Positions 1 through 12,142 of a stretch of DNA of 64,000 bases are shown in pieces. Under the pieces are notes generated by a model. It ran no database searches. It had not been told where the DNA came from and saw nothing but the letters and a program-made list of their open reading frames with translations. Position 1 is the first letter of the stretch. Every line of letters begins with the position of its first letter. The translations under genes and the position numbers were made by a program. This DNA comes from Thysanoteuthis rhombus (lineage: Eukaryota; Mollusca; Cephalopoda; Oegopsida; Thysanoteuthidae), in assembly GCA_963457665.1 (NCBI GenBank), contig OY735231.1, forward strand, positions 35,544,337 through 35,608,336. Reading direction: 5' to 3'.

Positions 1-613
1 TGTCTCTATTCTGACGGCCTTGATGTGGGCTCGTTTTCCTCTCTCTCTATTTAGTCAGGATAGAAAATATAGTCTTCATACACACTTTCTTTTTGCACCC
101 ACATCACATATTCATCTCAAGGACACATCCTATCTAAGTTGAGCACTCTCATCGTAGTTAGGTCGGACTCCTCAAGATAACTTTAAATTGGCTACAACTA
201 GGATAAACAAACTGACGGAAATTCTACAGACTCTATCTTGCATTTAATTAGTGACATTCCTTTCTCTTCATCCTTCCTATCTCTTCATCTTTATCCTGGT
301 ATATCCCTTCAATCATCCGCGTCGGCAGAAACTCCAGTCCTCATGTATTCTAATTCACTCCTGAATTCAAACTCATCACCGTTGTTAACCTATTTCTTTG
401 TTCTTATTTCTGCATTTTGTTAAAAATCCAACTAACCTTGTTTTAGTGCTTCAGCAGTGAACACGCTACTTACCAGGATTTATCTCCTTGGATCAATTCC
501 GGTAATTTAATATTTTAGAGAGTTGATACAATTAGCAACCCTAATTCCATGATTTTCTGTGAGGATTATTTTAGATTGCCTCAAACTGGAAGCAACCGAA
601 TTTTGAAACCCTA

Positions 614-1489
614 TTTATATCAAATTTTCATTGATACTCATACCTCTGATTGTTAATACAGATATATATATATATATGTGTATATATATTTATATGATGT
701 TAAATGCACATTTATTTACAATATGCACATATTATTCAACTGTTGTCCCGGGGTTCAATTGGCAGCCATCCAAAAATTGATGACCGTAGCTCTGAATTAT
801 GCAATGACAGAGATGGACAAAAATTGAGTGAATTATGGTACGATTATTAAAGAGTATATAATAAGCGTATACTATAAACGGTTAGATATCTTTTCATTTG
901 AGGAAAGTTAGTTGCGTTGTTACACTAAGAGAAATATCTTCTAAAGGGAAATCCTTTTCAGCTACACAAAGGCTCTCTTTATGTTTCTTCTATAAACGTT
1001 GCTTTTATCTACTTTCGCAGATTACCTTTGAAGACACCACAGGAGACAAAACCCTGTTGCTATACTTTGGACTATTTCCACAAGTTTCGAATTTCAGTTA
1101 CCAAGTTGCTTTAGTCCGATACACTACCAACCGATACCCGCTTTTGACTGATTCTAAATTTATCCATTGATGGATAACAAGAGTTTTACATTTATTTTCA
1201 TCGTTTTGCATAGGTCGAGTCTAACGTTATACTTACATTGTATATAAAACCTCACACAAAAACCTGAGAATGTTTTGGATATTTCAAAGCTTAATAAGCT
1301 GGTAACATGCTCAGGGGTCCCATCAATCGTCACCAAAGATTTAGCAACCGTAGCTGTAACCATCCATGTGTTATGCAATATCAGAAATTGACAGACATTG
1401 AGTGAATAATACTACACTTATTTAGCTGTATATAATAAGAATTCATGATAAACGTTTAGTTTACAAATTGAAGTGGATATCTTTTCATT
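614..1489 (+). repeat. Duplicated dimeric repeat, copy 1
   Basis: Nearly identical to 2825-3690. It holds two diverged halves in tandem. Each half has a GTCCC/GGGTCCC-type start, a segment like TTATGCAATG-CAGA, a TATATAATAAG motif, and the pair TATCTTTTCATTTGAGG and GGGAAATCCTTTTC. Open frames at 898-1170 and 3101-3373 arise only because the repeats are alike and resemble no known protein. A third partial copy lies at 1590-1850. Confidence 0.8.
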
Positions 1490-1589
1490 TGAGGTAAGTT
1501 CGTTGCATTTTTAAACTTAAAAATATAACTTTCAAAGGGAAATCCTTTTCTACCACACAAATGTTCCTCCTATACTAATCTGCTATTAA

Positions 1590-1850
1590 GATGTCCCGGG
1601 GTTCAATTGGCAGCTACCCAAAAATTGATGACCGTAGCTCTGAATTATGCAATGACAGAGATGGACAAAAACTGAGTGAATTATAGTACGATTATTAAAG
1701 AGTATATAATAAGAGTATACTATAAACAGTTAGATATCTTTTCATTTGAGGAAAGTTAGTTGCGTTGTTACACTAAGAGAAATATCTTCTAAAGGGAAAT
1801 CCTTTTCAGCCACACAAAGGCTCTCTTTATGTTTCTTCTATAAACGTTGC
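1590..1850 (+). repeat. Third partial copy of the 0.6/2.8-kb repeat
   Basis: Begins GTCCCGGGGTTCAATTGGCA and follows the first half of the 614-1489 unit almost base for base up to the TTTCTTCTATAAACGTTGC segment. It then switches abruptly to the orphan promoter-like sequence. Confidence 0.75.
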
Positions 1851-1985
1851 TTTTTCCATAAATGGAAAATCTTACAACCATCGTAGGAATGGTTCCATTC
1901 ATAAATCTAGAAACCCCTTCCTTCAGTGACGTAAATGCATGTGATCTACGACTATATAAGGAAAGTATTTTTGTTTTCAAAAGAT
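1850..1985 (+). promoter_or_regulatory. Orphan copy of the vWA-gene promoter region
   Basis: The stretch contains AAAATCTTACAACC, a downstream CCATTCATAA-type segment, TGACGTAA at 1927-1934 and the TATA-like TATATAAG at 1953-1960, followed by TTTTCAAAAG. The same elements in the same order lie before the vWA gene (14890-15110), with a longer gap between the CRE-like site and TATA. No exon resembling vWA coding sequence follows here. It may be a relic of a duplicated paralogue or a transposed promoter. Confidence 0.45.
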
Positions 1986-2423
1986 AGCAGCAGCGAATTG
2001 GTTGAGTTAGAATTTAGGTCGAGTCATAAGAAGTGCAACAATTCTTCCCTCGTTTCGATTCTGCCCTTAAAAACAGGAGCAAATTGTAACACATGACTTG
2101 AATATGCGTATAATGAGGACAATGCTAATATGGATGTATATGAATATGTTTGGATATAATGAAAGTGTGTGTACCTGGTTCACGGGAATAAGAAACTTGC
2201 TCATAACATAAACAATATAAAAACATGTCACTAGTCTGGTCCTGCGTAAACGTGGGATTTCTAATCTATGTGTGTAAAATGATATGAAGCTTTGGGCATG
2301 AATGTAACTTTGTAAGTAGAGACATCGATGTAGATATGTGGATGTAATGTATATATCATACGTATAAAATTATCTATTTGAATGTTTTGGTTTGTTCCTA
2401 TCTATCTATACTTCTGAGTGTGA

Positions 2424-2546
<123 letters not shown>

Positions 2547-2583
2547 GTGCTTGTATGTGTGTGTGTATCAGTATATAGATTGT

Positions 2584-2822
2584 ATAATTGTAATGGGCTG
2601 GACATATTGCAAGAATGCCAGCCAAACACTGAACATCACGACTCCCAACGTGGATCCTCAGAGATCATATGCAGAATTGTGGCTGACAGAAAGTGAGATG
2701 GCGTGACGAGCTACATAAATTCAAAAAGTTCTGGCTCCGCGATGCTCATGAGAGAGAGGTAAAACGAATCTTTGGGAATGTATATGTCCTACGATGGACA
2801 CTAAAAGACAGATGCTGCTGCT
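2584..2822 (+). mobile_element. RTE-type LINE 3' fragment
   Basis: Matches the C-terminal coding end and tail of the RTE copy at 61830: GGGCTGGACATATTGCAAGAATG, then ACATCACGACTC, GGATCCTCAGAGATCA, CTGGCTCCGCGATGCTCATGA and a decayed (GCT/GAT) tail. It has stops and frameshifts, so it is a dead 5'-truncated copy. Confidence 0.85.
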
Positions 2823-2824
2823 GA

Positions 2825-3690
2825 TAAGAACAATGATGAATATCTATATCGAATTTTCATTGATATTCATACATCTGATTGTTTATACAGATATATATGA
2901 TGTTAAATGCACATTTATTTACAATATGCACATATTTATCAACTGTTGTCCCAGGGTTCAATTGGCAGCCACCCAAAAATTGATGACCGTAGCTCTGAAT
3001 TATGCAATGACAGAGATGGGCAAAAATTGAGTGAATTATTGTACGATTATTAAAGAGTATATAATAAGAGTATACTATAAACAGTTAGATATCTTTTCAT
3101 TTGAGGAAAGTTAGTTGCGTTGTTACACTAAGAGAAATATCTTCTAAAGGGAAATCCTTTTCAGCCACACAAAGGCTCTCTTTATGTTTCTTCTATAAAC
3201 GTTGCTTTTATCTACTTTCGCAGATTACCTTTAAAGACACCCCTGAAGACAAAATCCTGTTGCTATACTTCGCACTATTTCCACAAGTTTCGAATTTCAG
3301 TTACCAAGTTGCTTTACTCCGATACACTACCAACCGATACCCGCTTTTGACTGATTCTAAATTCATCCATTGATAGATAACAAGAGTTTTACATTTATTT
3401 TCATCATTTGGCATAGGTCGAGTCTAACGTTATACTTAAATTGTATATAAAGCCCAACACAAAAAACCTGAGAAGGTTTTGGATATTTCAAAGCCTAATA
3501 AGCTGGTAACATGCTCAGGGGTCCCATCAATAGTCACCGAAAATTTAGCAACCGTAGCTCTAACCATTCTCGAGTTATGCGATGTCAGAAATTGACAGAC
3601 ATTGGGTGAAATATAGTACACTTATTTAGGTGTATATAATAAGAATTTATGATAAACGTTTAGTTTAGAAATTGGAGTCGATATCTTATT
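2825..3690 (+). repeat. Duplicated dimeric repeat, copy 2
   Basis: Direct repeat of 614-1489 with an offset of about 2.2 kb. Differences are scattered substitutions and a shorter TA tract. It directly follows an RTE fragment and ends near TTAGTTTAGAAATTGG. Confidence 0.8.
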
Positions 3691-4566
3691 TGGGGTCTGC
3701 TCTTTCAGACCTATATCCGACATTCTAGAACAAAACATACATCCAAAGGAGGCATGCAATCGAAACATTGTGGAAACAAAACACAAACCTTTCTGATGCA
3801 TTTCAAACTTTACTAATTCTTCTATTCCGATTAAAGATGATCCCTGCTACTTTTCAACTGTATATATGATGAATAAAAAAAATCAAAAAAGGTTTTCTCC
3901 GGTATAAATGTATTTATAAATTAGAACGGAATAAGCCATTACGTATCTGATATATTTCGTTTATAAGTAAGACTTGCCAGTTCTGTTCAGTTGATGAGAG
4001 TGCCGACATGATTTCTAATCACTGTAGATAATATCGATTTTAATATTGTAATTATTTGTCGGAACGAAACAAGCCCCTCTGAATTTCTAACATAAATTTT
4101 GGTATGTATGAAAGATATTTCAGTTCAGCTCAGAGACAAGACTACCATCAATTGGTACTCAGTTTTTAGAGGAATGTTCATTTTGACCCCACTAAATTTT
4201 GAAGGATTGTCCTTATCGTTCTTTCCATTCATGTCACAGCAACTTAGTCAACTACAGTTGGTAAAGTGACTATGTGGAAAATATTCCGTCTAAACTGCAC
4301 CCAAAATTTAGACAATAACTATCACATTATCGGGCTTGCTGGATCACCATTCAAAATTCTGTTAAAATTCATAACCTTCTCTATCAAGAATGTTTATGAT
4401 ATTCGCTTCTGTTGGAAATAGAAAGAGGCAATGTTTGATTTTAAATTTCAGTCCCTCCATTGATTATTGCTTATCGACTGACATATCGTTGTTACGATGG
4501 TTTAAATGGTGCCTTGCCTTTCTCAATGAATGGGTAAGCTAAGGGACATGACTTTGCATTGTTCAT

Positions 4567-4818
4567 GATAAGAAGAGGAAATCAAGCGAAGAATCACCCT
4601 AGAATGGCAAGCCTTCCGTAGAGCAAGCTCAACCTTCAAAAACAAGACGATCCCAATAATCCTAAAAAAGAAGAGAATACAACCAATGCATTTTCCTGAT
4701 AGTCACTTATGGAGTTTAAAGATGGAACCTAACCAAGAGACTGACCTGCAAACTGAGAAGCATGCAATGCATGCATGAGAGAATCATGCTCAACCTTACA
4801 TGGAGAGATCACAAGACT
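4567..4818 (+). mobile_element. RTE-type LINE internal fragment
   Basis: Reads like the post-RT region: GAGGAAATCAAGCGAAGAATC (RITLGWQAF region), TAACCAAGAGACTGACC and CTTACATGGAGAGATCACAAG. It is truncated at both ends and has lost its frame. Confidence 0.85.
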
Positions 4819-5114
4819 GTTGTTTGTTGATTTCACAAAGTTTGATGATGGGGTTTAGCTCTATATTGAATGGTCTGCAATTTTCCAAAATTCTTATCAG
4901 ATCTCAAAAAGGACAATTTTTGATCGTCGAGAATATCTTTTGTGTTGTATTTATATTCTATTCTCATGGAGAGGACACGGTCCCCGATTATCAATAATAC
5001 ACGAAATGTTATCATGCACCTCTGAAAGAGGGATTTATCAACCACATCTCCAGAGTTCTGTTGTTTATACCATGATTATCTTAGTAGACGTGAAATAATA
5101 CTCTTGAAGGTTTT

Positions 5115-5146
<32 letters not shown>

Positions 5147-5450
5147 TATCATGTCTTCTAACTTCCGTTGTTAGACACAGACTTTCTACAGGATTTACCA
5201 CGCATCTCTATCACGGGCGTTACGGAGCCGATACATTATGGATTCATCTAGTTCACATCTCCATCTTGTATTCTGCCGGCGTAGGTTCTACATGTGATTT
5301 CTGGGGATCCACCAGCCATTCTTGCAACATGACCAACCTATCGCCATTTGAGTCTTCAAATGGATTTCATGATGTCTTGGACAGACTTCTCTTGATATAC
5401 TGTGCTGTCTTGTGGTCTCAAAATGTGAGGCTGAGCAACTATTTATTTAC
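5115..5450 (-). mobile_element. RTE-type LINE, 3' half of an interrupted copy
   Basis: Begins with an (ATC)n tract, which is the (TGA)n tail on the minus strand. It then carries the complement of the C-terminal coding region, up to the segment equivalent to TGTGAGGCCCAGCATTATTC. The copy resumes at 6490, so the 1-kb family C repeat lies inside it. Confidence 0.85.
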
Positions 5451-6490
5451 TGTCCCACCACCGAAAAATATGAAACAAGATCGGCTCCAGCCGACGCAGC
5501 TTCGGTTTGCTAAGCAACCAAAGCAACCTCCGCCACGAAAGCATCTACTTGGGGACCTGCTCCGTTAAGTGCAATGAAGCAGTGCTGCCCCGGGGAAACT
5601 GAGAAAACGAGTAATAATAAGAGAGCCCAAGGACGAGTCTAAAGGCTCCCCATTACGTGTAGCAGAGCACCGTCCTACTTGGTCTTTGAGCTCAACCAGG
5701 ACACAGTCTCCAGCCCATTCGGCAGGCAAGTTTCAGTACCTGCACCTCAGGCTCTGCCGTGGAACAGATCCTACACTTTGATCCTGCTGAAAAGGCCAGT
5801 AAAGGTGCTATTTAATCACTGTCCGACCACAGCAATATCTGACACAAGGTCGGGCTTAACGTGAGGAGAAATAGGAACAACCCTTTCAAAAATGGCTCCA
5901 GCCGACGCAGTTACCGTTGAAAAGCTCATCGTAATGGCTAGACAACGTCACCCGCGAAAGCATCCACGAAGGGATAATGGAAGAGCCTAAGGACGAGTCC
6001 ACAGGCTCCTCAATGCGCTTAGCAAACGTAGCCTCAGTCAAACCTCATTGGCTGACGCTTGCACTGGCGCACTCGGTCTTTGACACACACTCCCTCTCTT
6101 GCCCATTCGACAGGCAAGTGTCAGTACCGACTCCTCGGTCTATGCCAAGGAACAGATACTATACTTTAATCCTGAAGAACAGGCCAGAAAAAAAGTGAGG
6201 TTGAGCATTATTTATCTAGTGTCCAACCGCAGCAAAATATGACACAAGGTCGGGGCTTAACGTGGCGAAGTAGGAGACAATCTTCCAAAAATGGTTCCAG
6301 CCGACGCGACTTCGATTGCCAAGCGACCGTAGAAGCTAAAACAACCTCCGTCACGAAAGTGTCCACTTGGGGACCTGCTTCTTTAAGTGCAACGGAGCAG
6401 TGCTGCCCCGGGGCAACGGATCCCCCGCAGCTGGGCTGAGTAATGATAGGAGAGCCCAAGGACAAGTCCAAAGGCTCCCCGATGCGCGTA
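5450..6490 (+). repeat. Family C: three tandem units of about 370-400 bp inside an RTE copy
   Basis: Equivalent points recur at 5463, 5830 and 6231 (ATATGACACAAGGTCGG and variants). Each unit also has CTCCAGCCGACGCAG, CACGAAAGCATCCACTTGGG, CAGTGCTGCCCCGGGG, a GAGAGCCCAAGGACGAGTC segment, and ATTCGGCAGGCAAGT. The third unit is partial. Before units 1 and 3 stands GTGAGG(C/T)TGAGCA, which matches the RTE sequence at the insertion point. A single unit occurs at 56483-56692 inside an S1 element. Confidence 0.8.
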
Positions 6491-6795
6491 GGATTCTTTC
6501 ATGTGCACGTTGAATGTTTCTCGATTTGCAGGTCAGTTTTTTGGTTAAGTTCCATGTTTCAGGTCACTGTCAGGAGGATGCCGTGGTTGTATAACATTTT
6601 TTTTAGGAGTAATGTGATATTTTTTTAAAAGGTTGAGCTTGCTCTACTGAAAGCTTTCCCACCTACATTAATTCTTTGCTTGATTTCTCCATTTGAAGAT
6701 TTCATGGAGACTTGTTGTCCTGAGTAGATGTAGTGGTCTACTTTCCCCAGTTCTGTATTGATCGTTATCGTTGCACTCCAATAAAAGTGTAAATT
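6490..6795 (-). mobile_element. RTE-type LINE, 5' half of the interrupted copy
   Basis: Continues the minus-strand element of 5115-5450 from GATTCTTTCATGTGCACGTTG through GGTTAAGTTCCATGTTTCAG and CATGGAGACTTGTTGTCCTG to AGTTCTGTATTGATCG. In frame terms it covers the region after the RT palm. Confidence 0.85.
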
Positions 6796-7226
6796 GTATA
6801 CGTATACAAACGAACGTAATTCAAAAGTGTGTGTGTGTCTGTGGTGGGGTCTGTATCTTTTCTGATTTAAGGTTGAGTGCAACGTACAAGGGATTGTACG
6901 GTATGGTTCACTAAGAAGTAGTGAATATCAGCAATGACCTTTTTCTTGGAAGTCACCTAAAAGGAAATGTTTATCAGACAAAACTGATAACAATTGATGA
7001 GATAATAGGAGCCATTAAGAGCGAATGCACCCGAACAAGATTTGAATAGATTCATGTCGTTTGTAACTATACTGAAGTATGTTGTCATCAATGTCTAGGC
7101 CAGAAAGCAGAAAGGCTATCAGTTGGAATATATTTTATCAAATTTTATTAAATTTCAATTGTAAGGTCTCGGGTGTACCTCAATCGTCATTTCATTAACA
7201 AATATTCAATTCGTGCTTTGAGACAC
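6796..7226. other. Unassigned AT-rich stretch
   Basis: No gene or recognised repeat seen, apart from short GT runs near 6825. The 3' edge enters the TA/TG microsatellite at 7227. Confidence 0.5.
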
Positions 7227-7294
7227 CTTATATATATATGTGTGTGTGTGTGTGTGAATGTGTGTATATATATGTGTGTGTATATATATATGTG

Positions 7295-7344
<50 letters not shown>
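7227..7344. repeat. Compound (TA)n/(TG)n microsatellite
   Basis: Alternating TA and TG runs ending in about 50 bases of pure TA. Confidence 0.95.
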
Positions 7345-7347
<3 letters not shown>

Positions 7348-7459
7348 AATTAGTATTCAATATCCTTTAAATATGATGAAATGATGGATACGCAACACAA
7401 ACACATTTATGTTTCTGCCCTGCTTGGGCTTGTGTTTGAGTAGCAAATCCATTATTTCA

Positions 7460-7460
7460 T

Positions 7461-7536
<76 letters not shown>

Positions 7537-7581
7537 ATGCTCTTTCTAGGAATAGAGCACCCTGGTGGATGGGGAATTTAG
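7460..7581 (+). mobile_element. S1 SINE-like element, left part, with its (CA)n(TA)n leader
   Basis: The microsatellite leads straight into ATGCAATGCTCTTTCTAGGA and ATAGAGCACCCTGGTGGATG, the left module of S1 seen also at 12349 and 56318. The element is then broken by an RTE insertion and resumes at 8114. Confidence 0.75.
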
Positions 7582-8080
7582 CTAGCTCAACCTTCGAAAA
7601 TAATAAGATCCCATTAATCCTAAACAGAAGGGTGTATAACCAATGCATTCTCCCAATAGTCACTCATGGAGCTGAAACTTGGAACTTAAACAAGAGACAG
7701 ACCCGTAAATTGCGAACCATGCAACGTGCACATGAAAGAATAATGCTGGGCCTCACATGGAGAGGCCACAAGACAGCACAGTATATCCGAGAAAAGACAA
7801 GAGTTAGGGACATCATAGAATCCATTAAAAATCTGAAATGATGGTGGGCTGGCCATGTTGCAAGAATGGCAAACAATCGATGGACATCACGACTCACAAC
7901 ATGGATCCCCCGAGACCACATGCGCAACCGAGGCTGGCAAAATGTTAGATGGAGAGACGAGCTAGACAAGTTCAGGAAGTACTGGCTCCGTGACGCTCAT
8001 GATAGGGAAGTGTGGCAAAACCTGGGGAAGGTCTATGTCCAACGACAGACACTAAAAGACTGACTGACTGACTGACTGAC

Positions 8081-8113
<33 letters not shown>
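7582..8113 (+). mobile_element. RTE-type LINE 3' fragment inserted into S1
   Basis: Carries the C-terminal coding part of RTE (segments reading YNQCILPIVTHGAETWNLNK, RTMQRAHERIMLGLTWRG, TRVRDIIESIKNLK and DHMRNRGWQNVRWRDELD), with one stop after KNLK. It then has a tail of (GACT)n followed by (GAT)n. S1 sequence lies directly on both sides, so this copy inserted into S1. Confidence 0.88.
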
Positions 8114-8114
<1 letters not shown>

Positions 8115-8286
8115 ATCGCTTAAATTCAGCTTCACTGACCGTCCAGTTCCGTGTCTCAGTGTTAGGATACCGGCCTCTGGATCTGAAGCAAAGGTTTCAA
8201 TCCTGCCTCGTAGTACCAGATGAGGTAATCGATTGTCCATAGCCACTATGAAGAGCTGCAATACAAAAAAAAAACAGCTGTCAGTG
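8114..8286 (+). mobile_element. S1 SINE-like element, right part with tRNA-like promoter boxes
   Basis: Resumes S1 at ATATCGCTTAAATTCAGC. It has CCAGTTCCGTGTCTCAGTG (box A-like), GGTTTCAATCCTGCC (box B-like, close to GGTTCRANNCC) and the conserved right end ATAGCCACTATGAAGAGCTG. It is a tRNA-derived, non-coding element. Confidence 0.7.
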
Positions 8287-8639
8287 GATGACACAATTTA
8301 TATATAAGTATATATGTGTTGGTTCATTACTTAGTCTAACAATAAAAAGCATTCGTTTTATTTGGCAGATTCTTAATTTTCAGCATAATCTCCTCTTCGT
8401 TAATGCACTTGAATCGGTGATGAATTTTGATCACATAACTAATCGCAGTATTTATATTATGAAATGGTAAAATATATTTGTACTCTCATAAACTGACAAT
8501 CACTGTGGAAAACGGACGCATATTTGAAACCATCAGACATCAATTTACCTACGGCAAACATCTTTTGCTCGAACTTTGTAAAAATAATTATCGATTCCTA
8601 CGGGTCATTCTCTTAGAAATAGTTCGCCTTAAACTGTTT

Positions 8640-10240
8640 TTTCTCCAAATTGGGACTTTCTCAACAACTATTAGAGTTTGACTGATAGATCCATATAAAT
8701 CAAATCAGCATCACCATGTGATGGTTTTTGAGCTTTTTTTTGAATTGACACCTATGTGAGGTGGTCAATGTTTTTAATTGCTTTTTCAGTAGTAATTCTT
8801 TGCTTCTATTCAAAGAATTATTCATTTATTTCGATACATCGTCGCTCCATAACTTAGTGGCTTCATGCACTGTAAAAGGAATCGGCTGGCCGAATTGAAC
8901 TCCCAAGGAGAAAGTCTTTTTTTTTTCAATTTGAAATGCTTCCAATCCATTTCATCTTTAAATCTTCCAGAAATCCAGCTGTAAGGAAATAGCTTTTCCA
9001 GGTTTTACATAGGGATTTTATTTACAATTACATCGTAGCTATAATCCTAAATCTGGAATTAGCTTTCCATTCGTCTTAGGAAACCATGGGTGTGGATTTC
9101 TCATTCTCTAGGTGCTTATGTAATTTTGAAAGTATCTATTTGATAGAAAAGAAAAATATGTAATACTCATGTAAGTCAAGAATTAGGTATCATGGAGGAA
9201 AAGAAGAAATATTCAAAATCAACAGGTATAAATTTAAATCAACAGGTATGAATTTACCTATAGTAGAATCTTGTGGGTCAAACTTTGTCAAACAAAATGA
9301 CGATTACCATAGGATTTGCATTTGCACTCTCTAATAAATCAAATTGGAATTTTTTTATCAGGTTTTTTCTCAAAAACTATCTAAACCTATGAAACTGTCT
9401 ATATATTTTGAATCAGCATCATCCGGGGAAGGTTTCTGTACCATTTTTCTCAACGTTCACGCATATGACGGGATCAAAGTTTTTTTGATATCTTTTTCTG
9501 CATTAATTCGTGAGCTTCTAGACAGAGATTCAGTTAGTGAACTAACAGATCCTGATCATTCAATATGTTTGGATAACGTGATCGGGACAGCAGAATCAAA
9601 TTCCCACGGAAAAACTATCAGTTTTAGACGCTTTAAATCGATTTGACCTTCAAAGCTTAAGACATTGGTTCAATTCACATTGCAGTTATAATTCGAGGCC
9701 GCACCTTTACTTTCCAGTCGTCATCGGTAACCGGATGTGAGTTTCTTTCCCCCTTCGCGCTTATGTCAATTCGGTTGTGTCAAATTGCGATCAGCTAAGG
9801 AGATGTTGGGACTACAACGCCCACGATCGAGACGTCTGGTGAATCTTAGTGAAGGTTTCGAAATCAGCAGGGATCGAAATATCTATTGCACACATTCGTC
9901 GATTTCTATAGGATCTTTGTTCAACCTCTCTGAAAACATATAGAAAATACAGAAAATGCTTTCTTCTTATCTGGATTGTTCTCAAAAACCATTAGAGTTA
10001 AGTTCGTGGTACGATTTATATTTTTGAATCTTTATCATCCGGGGAAGGTTTTTGAAACATCTACTTTAACCTACATCTATGTGAGAGGATCAATCTTTCT
10101 TTTTTTTAAAATGTCGTTTTCCGCAGTAATTTGAAAACTTCTATTCAAAGATTCATTCATTTATTTAAAACGATGGTCGCTCAACAGCCCTGTGGTTAGA
10201 AGCATGGGAAAAGTAATCAGCTGACCAAAAACAGACGCCC
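8640..10240 (+). repeat. Three degenerate repeats of about 650 bp
   Basis: The segments near 8640-8930, 9370-9640 and 9960-10240 share TCATC(C)GGGGAAGGTTT, a CACCTATGTGAG-like motif, a TTTTTCAGTAGTAATT-like motif, TTCATTTATTT and then GTCGCTC. They are old and diverged copies. The open frame at 9344-9646 lies in the middle copy and resembles no family I know. Confidence 0.55.
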
Positions 10241-10364
10241 ATTTACTACTAAGAATCAGAAAAAACTCATGAACGAAATAGGTGAAATAGTTTCCAATGC
10301 AGACACGAAAACAAATATACATTGAAATACACAGAAGTATATCAATTTTAAAGACATGTAATGC

Positions 10365-10365
10365 G

Positions 10366-10418
<53 letters not shown>
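10365..10418. repeat. (TA)n microsatellite
   Basis: Pure TA tract of about 54 bases immediately before a decayed RTE fragment. Confidence 0.95.
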
Positions 10419-10423
<5 letters not shown>

Positions 10424-10424
<1 letters not shown>

Positions 10425-10624
10425 GAAAAACATTAGACTCAGATAGAGAATCCATAAGAAAACCTAAATGGCAATTAGCTGATCATGTTACGATAATGGT
10501 AGACAACAATTGTGCATCACAAATCACAAGGTCGATCCCCAGAAATTATATGCAAAACTGGGACTGACGAACTATAAGATGATCTGACAAATTAGATAAG
10601 TTCAGAGACCACTGGCTCCGTGAT
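10424..10624 (+). mobile_element. Decayed RTE-type LINE 3' fragment
   Basis: Weak but ordered match to the RTE C-terminal region: AAATGGCAATTAGCTGATCATG, GACAACAATTGTGCATCAC, GATCCCCAGAAATTATATGC and CACTGGCTCCGTGA. Confidence 0.7.
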
Positions 10625-11835
10625 ATATATATATATTTGGAATTACAGATGTTACACTCGTGTAACGAAAGAAAACAAACTAACAAACAAAACACTAGAT
10701 GACCTATTGATGATTCCATTATGAAATGAAAATCAATTAATATATATATATATATATATATGATAAAGATCCATTTGTGGTCTACGAAACTCTATTCTCC
10801 GTGCGCACTGTAATGCACGTATATGATAGGCAATGAATATATTTTATATGCCGTCATTTTTGACGGCACGTGGTAAACTAGTTGATAATAAAAAGCAAAT
10901 AGAATTCAAGTTAAACGGACGTCATACGGTAATTTTTTTTATATCCTTTCTTAACAAATGATTTCAATCATTCGAAGGTGTAAGCCAATCCCACAAAATT
11001 ACTGAATTGTGATTGAAAACAATCTTTGTTTGAGTTCCAATGGATGAACGTCGTGTCGCGGGCAAAGTCTGGGTCATTTGTGTTCAATGATGAAGACCAT
11101 CGCAGGTCAAGTAAATCGACTTACGCTTTCGTCACAGGAAAACCTGTACGTAACTTGACTTTTATTCAAATACCCATTAACTGAACTGAGTCAGCTAATT
11201 TCTTAAAAGTATCTGCTTATATCAATTAGAAAAGCGAAAGACCTCAAGTGCTTTTATTCTCAGATATCTTTCAGATAACATGTAAAAAGCATTCAGCAAT
11301 CTGGGATAGAGATAGGGATACATGAAGTAGGATTATTATCTAAATATACATACATTGATTTATCTTCTTTGTACAATGAAACAAAAACACGGCCAAGCAG
11401 TTAACAGTCAAGTCACGCTGGAAGGAACAGTCCGCGATTTTACGACTAAGGTTATGCAATGTTGAACCTGATGAGTGTTTAAGCCTCTTTTGAAGATTGA
11501 ATACTGTGAACTAGCACAGCCCATACATGCGCATGATACATTCAACCCACGTCAATCATTTGTTTTAGAAAGACCTCCGATACGGTCATTTTGCTCTGAT
11601 ACATATATATTGTTGAAAACAACAGACGAACTTTAACTTTTCAATTAATTATTCTAGTTTGAGTACAAAAATTTGTTGATATCATCGAAGTTTTCAGAAA
11701 CGTTCTGAAGTTGGCGGTTCAAAATCATTCGACCCTCATCGGTCAGTATTAAGAAAGCTTGATATATAAGTAATTGGGATATTATTTTTTTTTACCACTT
11801 AATATGCATATTCCAAGTATACTAATTTTTCAAAC

Positions 11836-11867
<32 letters not shown>

Positions 11868-12060
11868 GTTTGAAAAATATATATATAATCATTGAATAGG
11901 TGTGATTTAGAGGAAATACACCTTTACGAAGTAAAAAGTAAAGTAAATTTTTTTCCTGAATTCAAATTAAATAAAGTTTTGAGAAAAAAGCATTTTAAAA
12001 CAATTTAGCGGGGTACTCGTTTTATAATGTAACTATTATTTAAAACTGGACGCTTACTTT
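10625..12060. other. Unassigned AT-rich stretch
   Basis: No gene seen. Short TA runs occur at 10624 and 10738. At 11830-11885 there is a palindrome: ATTTTTCAAACTATATAT and its reverse complement flank a TA core. Most of the rest looks like decayed noncoding DNA. Confidence 0.5.
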
Positions 12061-12067
12061 CCGTTCA

Positions 12068-12097
12068 ACACACACACACACATACACACACATACAA

Positions 12098-12142
<45 letters not shown>

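Noticed and set aside
898..1170. A 90-residue frame conserved at 3101-3373
   Set aside because: The conservation reflects duplication of the whole 0.87-kb repeat. Noncoding flanks are equally conserved, and the third copy breaks the frame.
5104..5568. A 154-residue + strand frame starting with a poly-Ser run
   Set aside because: It is the antisense of an RTE fragment plus its (TGA)n tail and part of family C.
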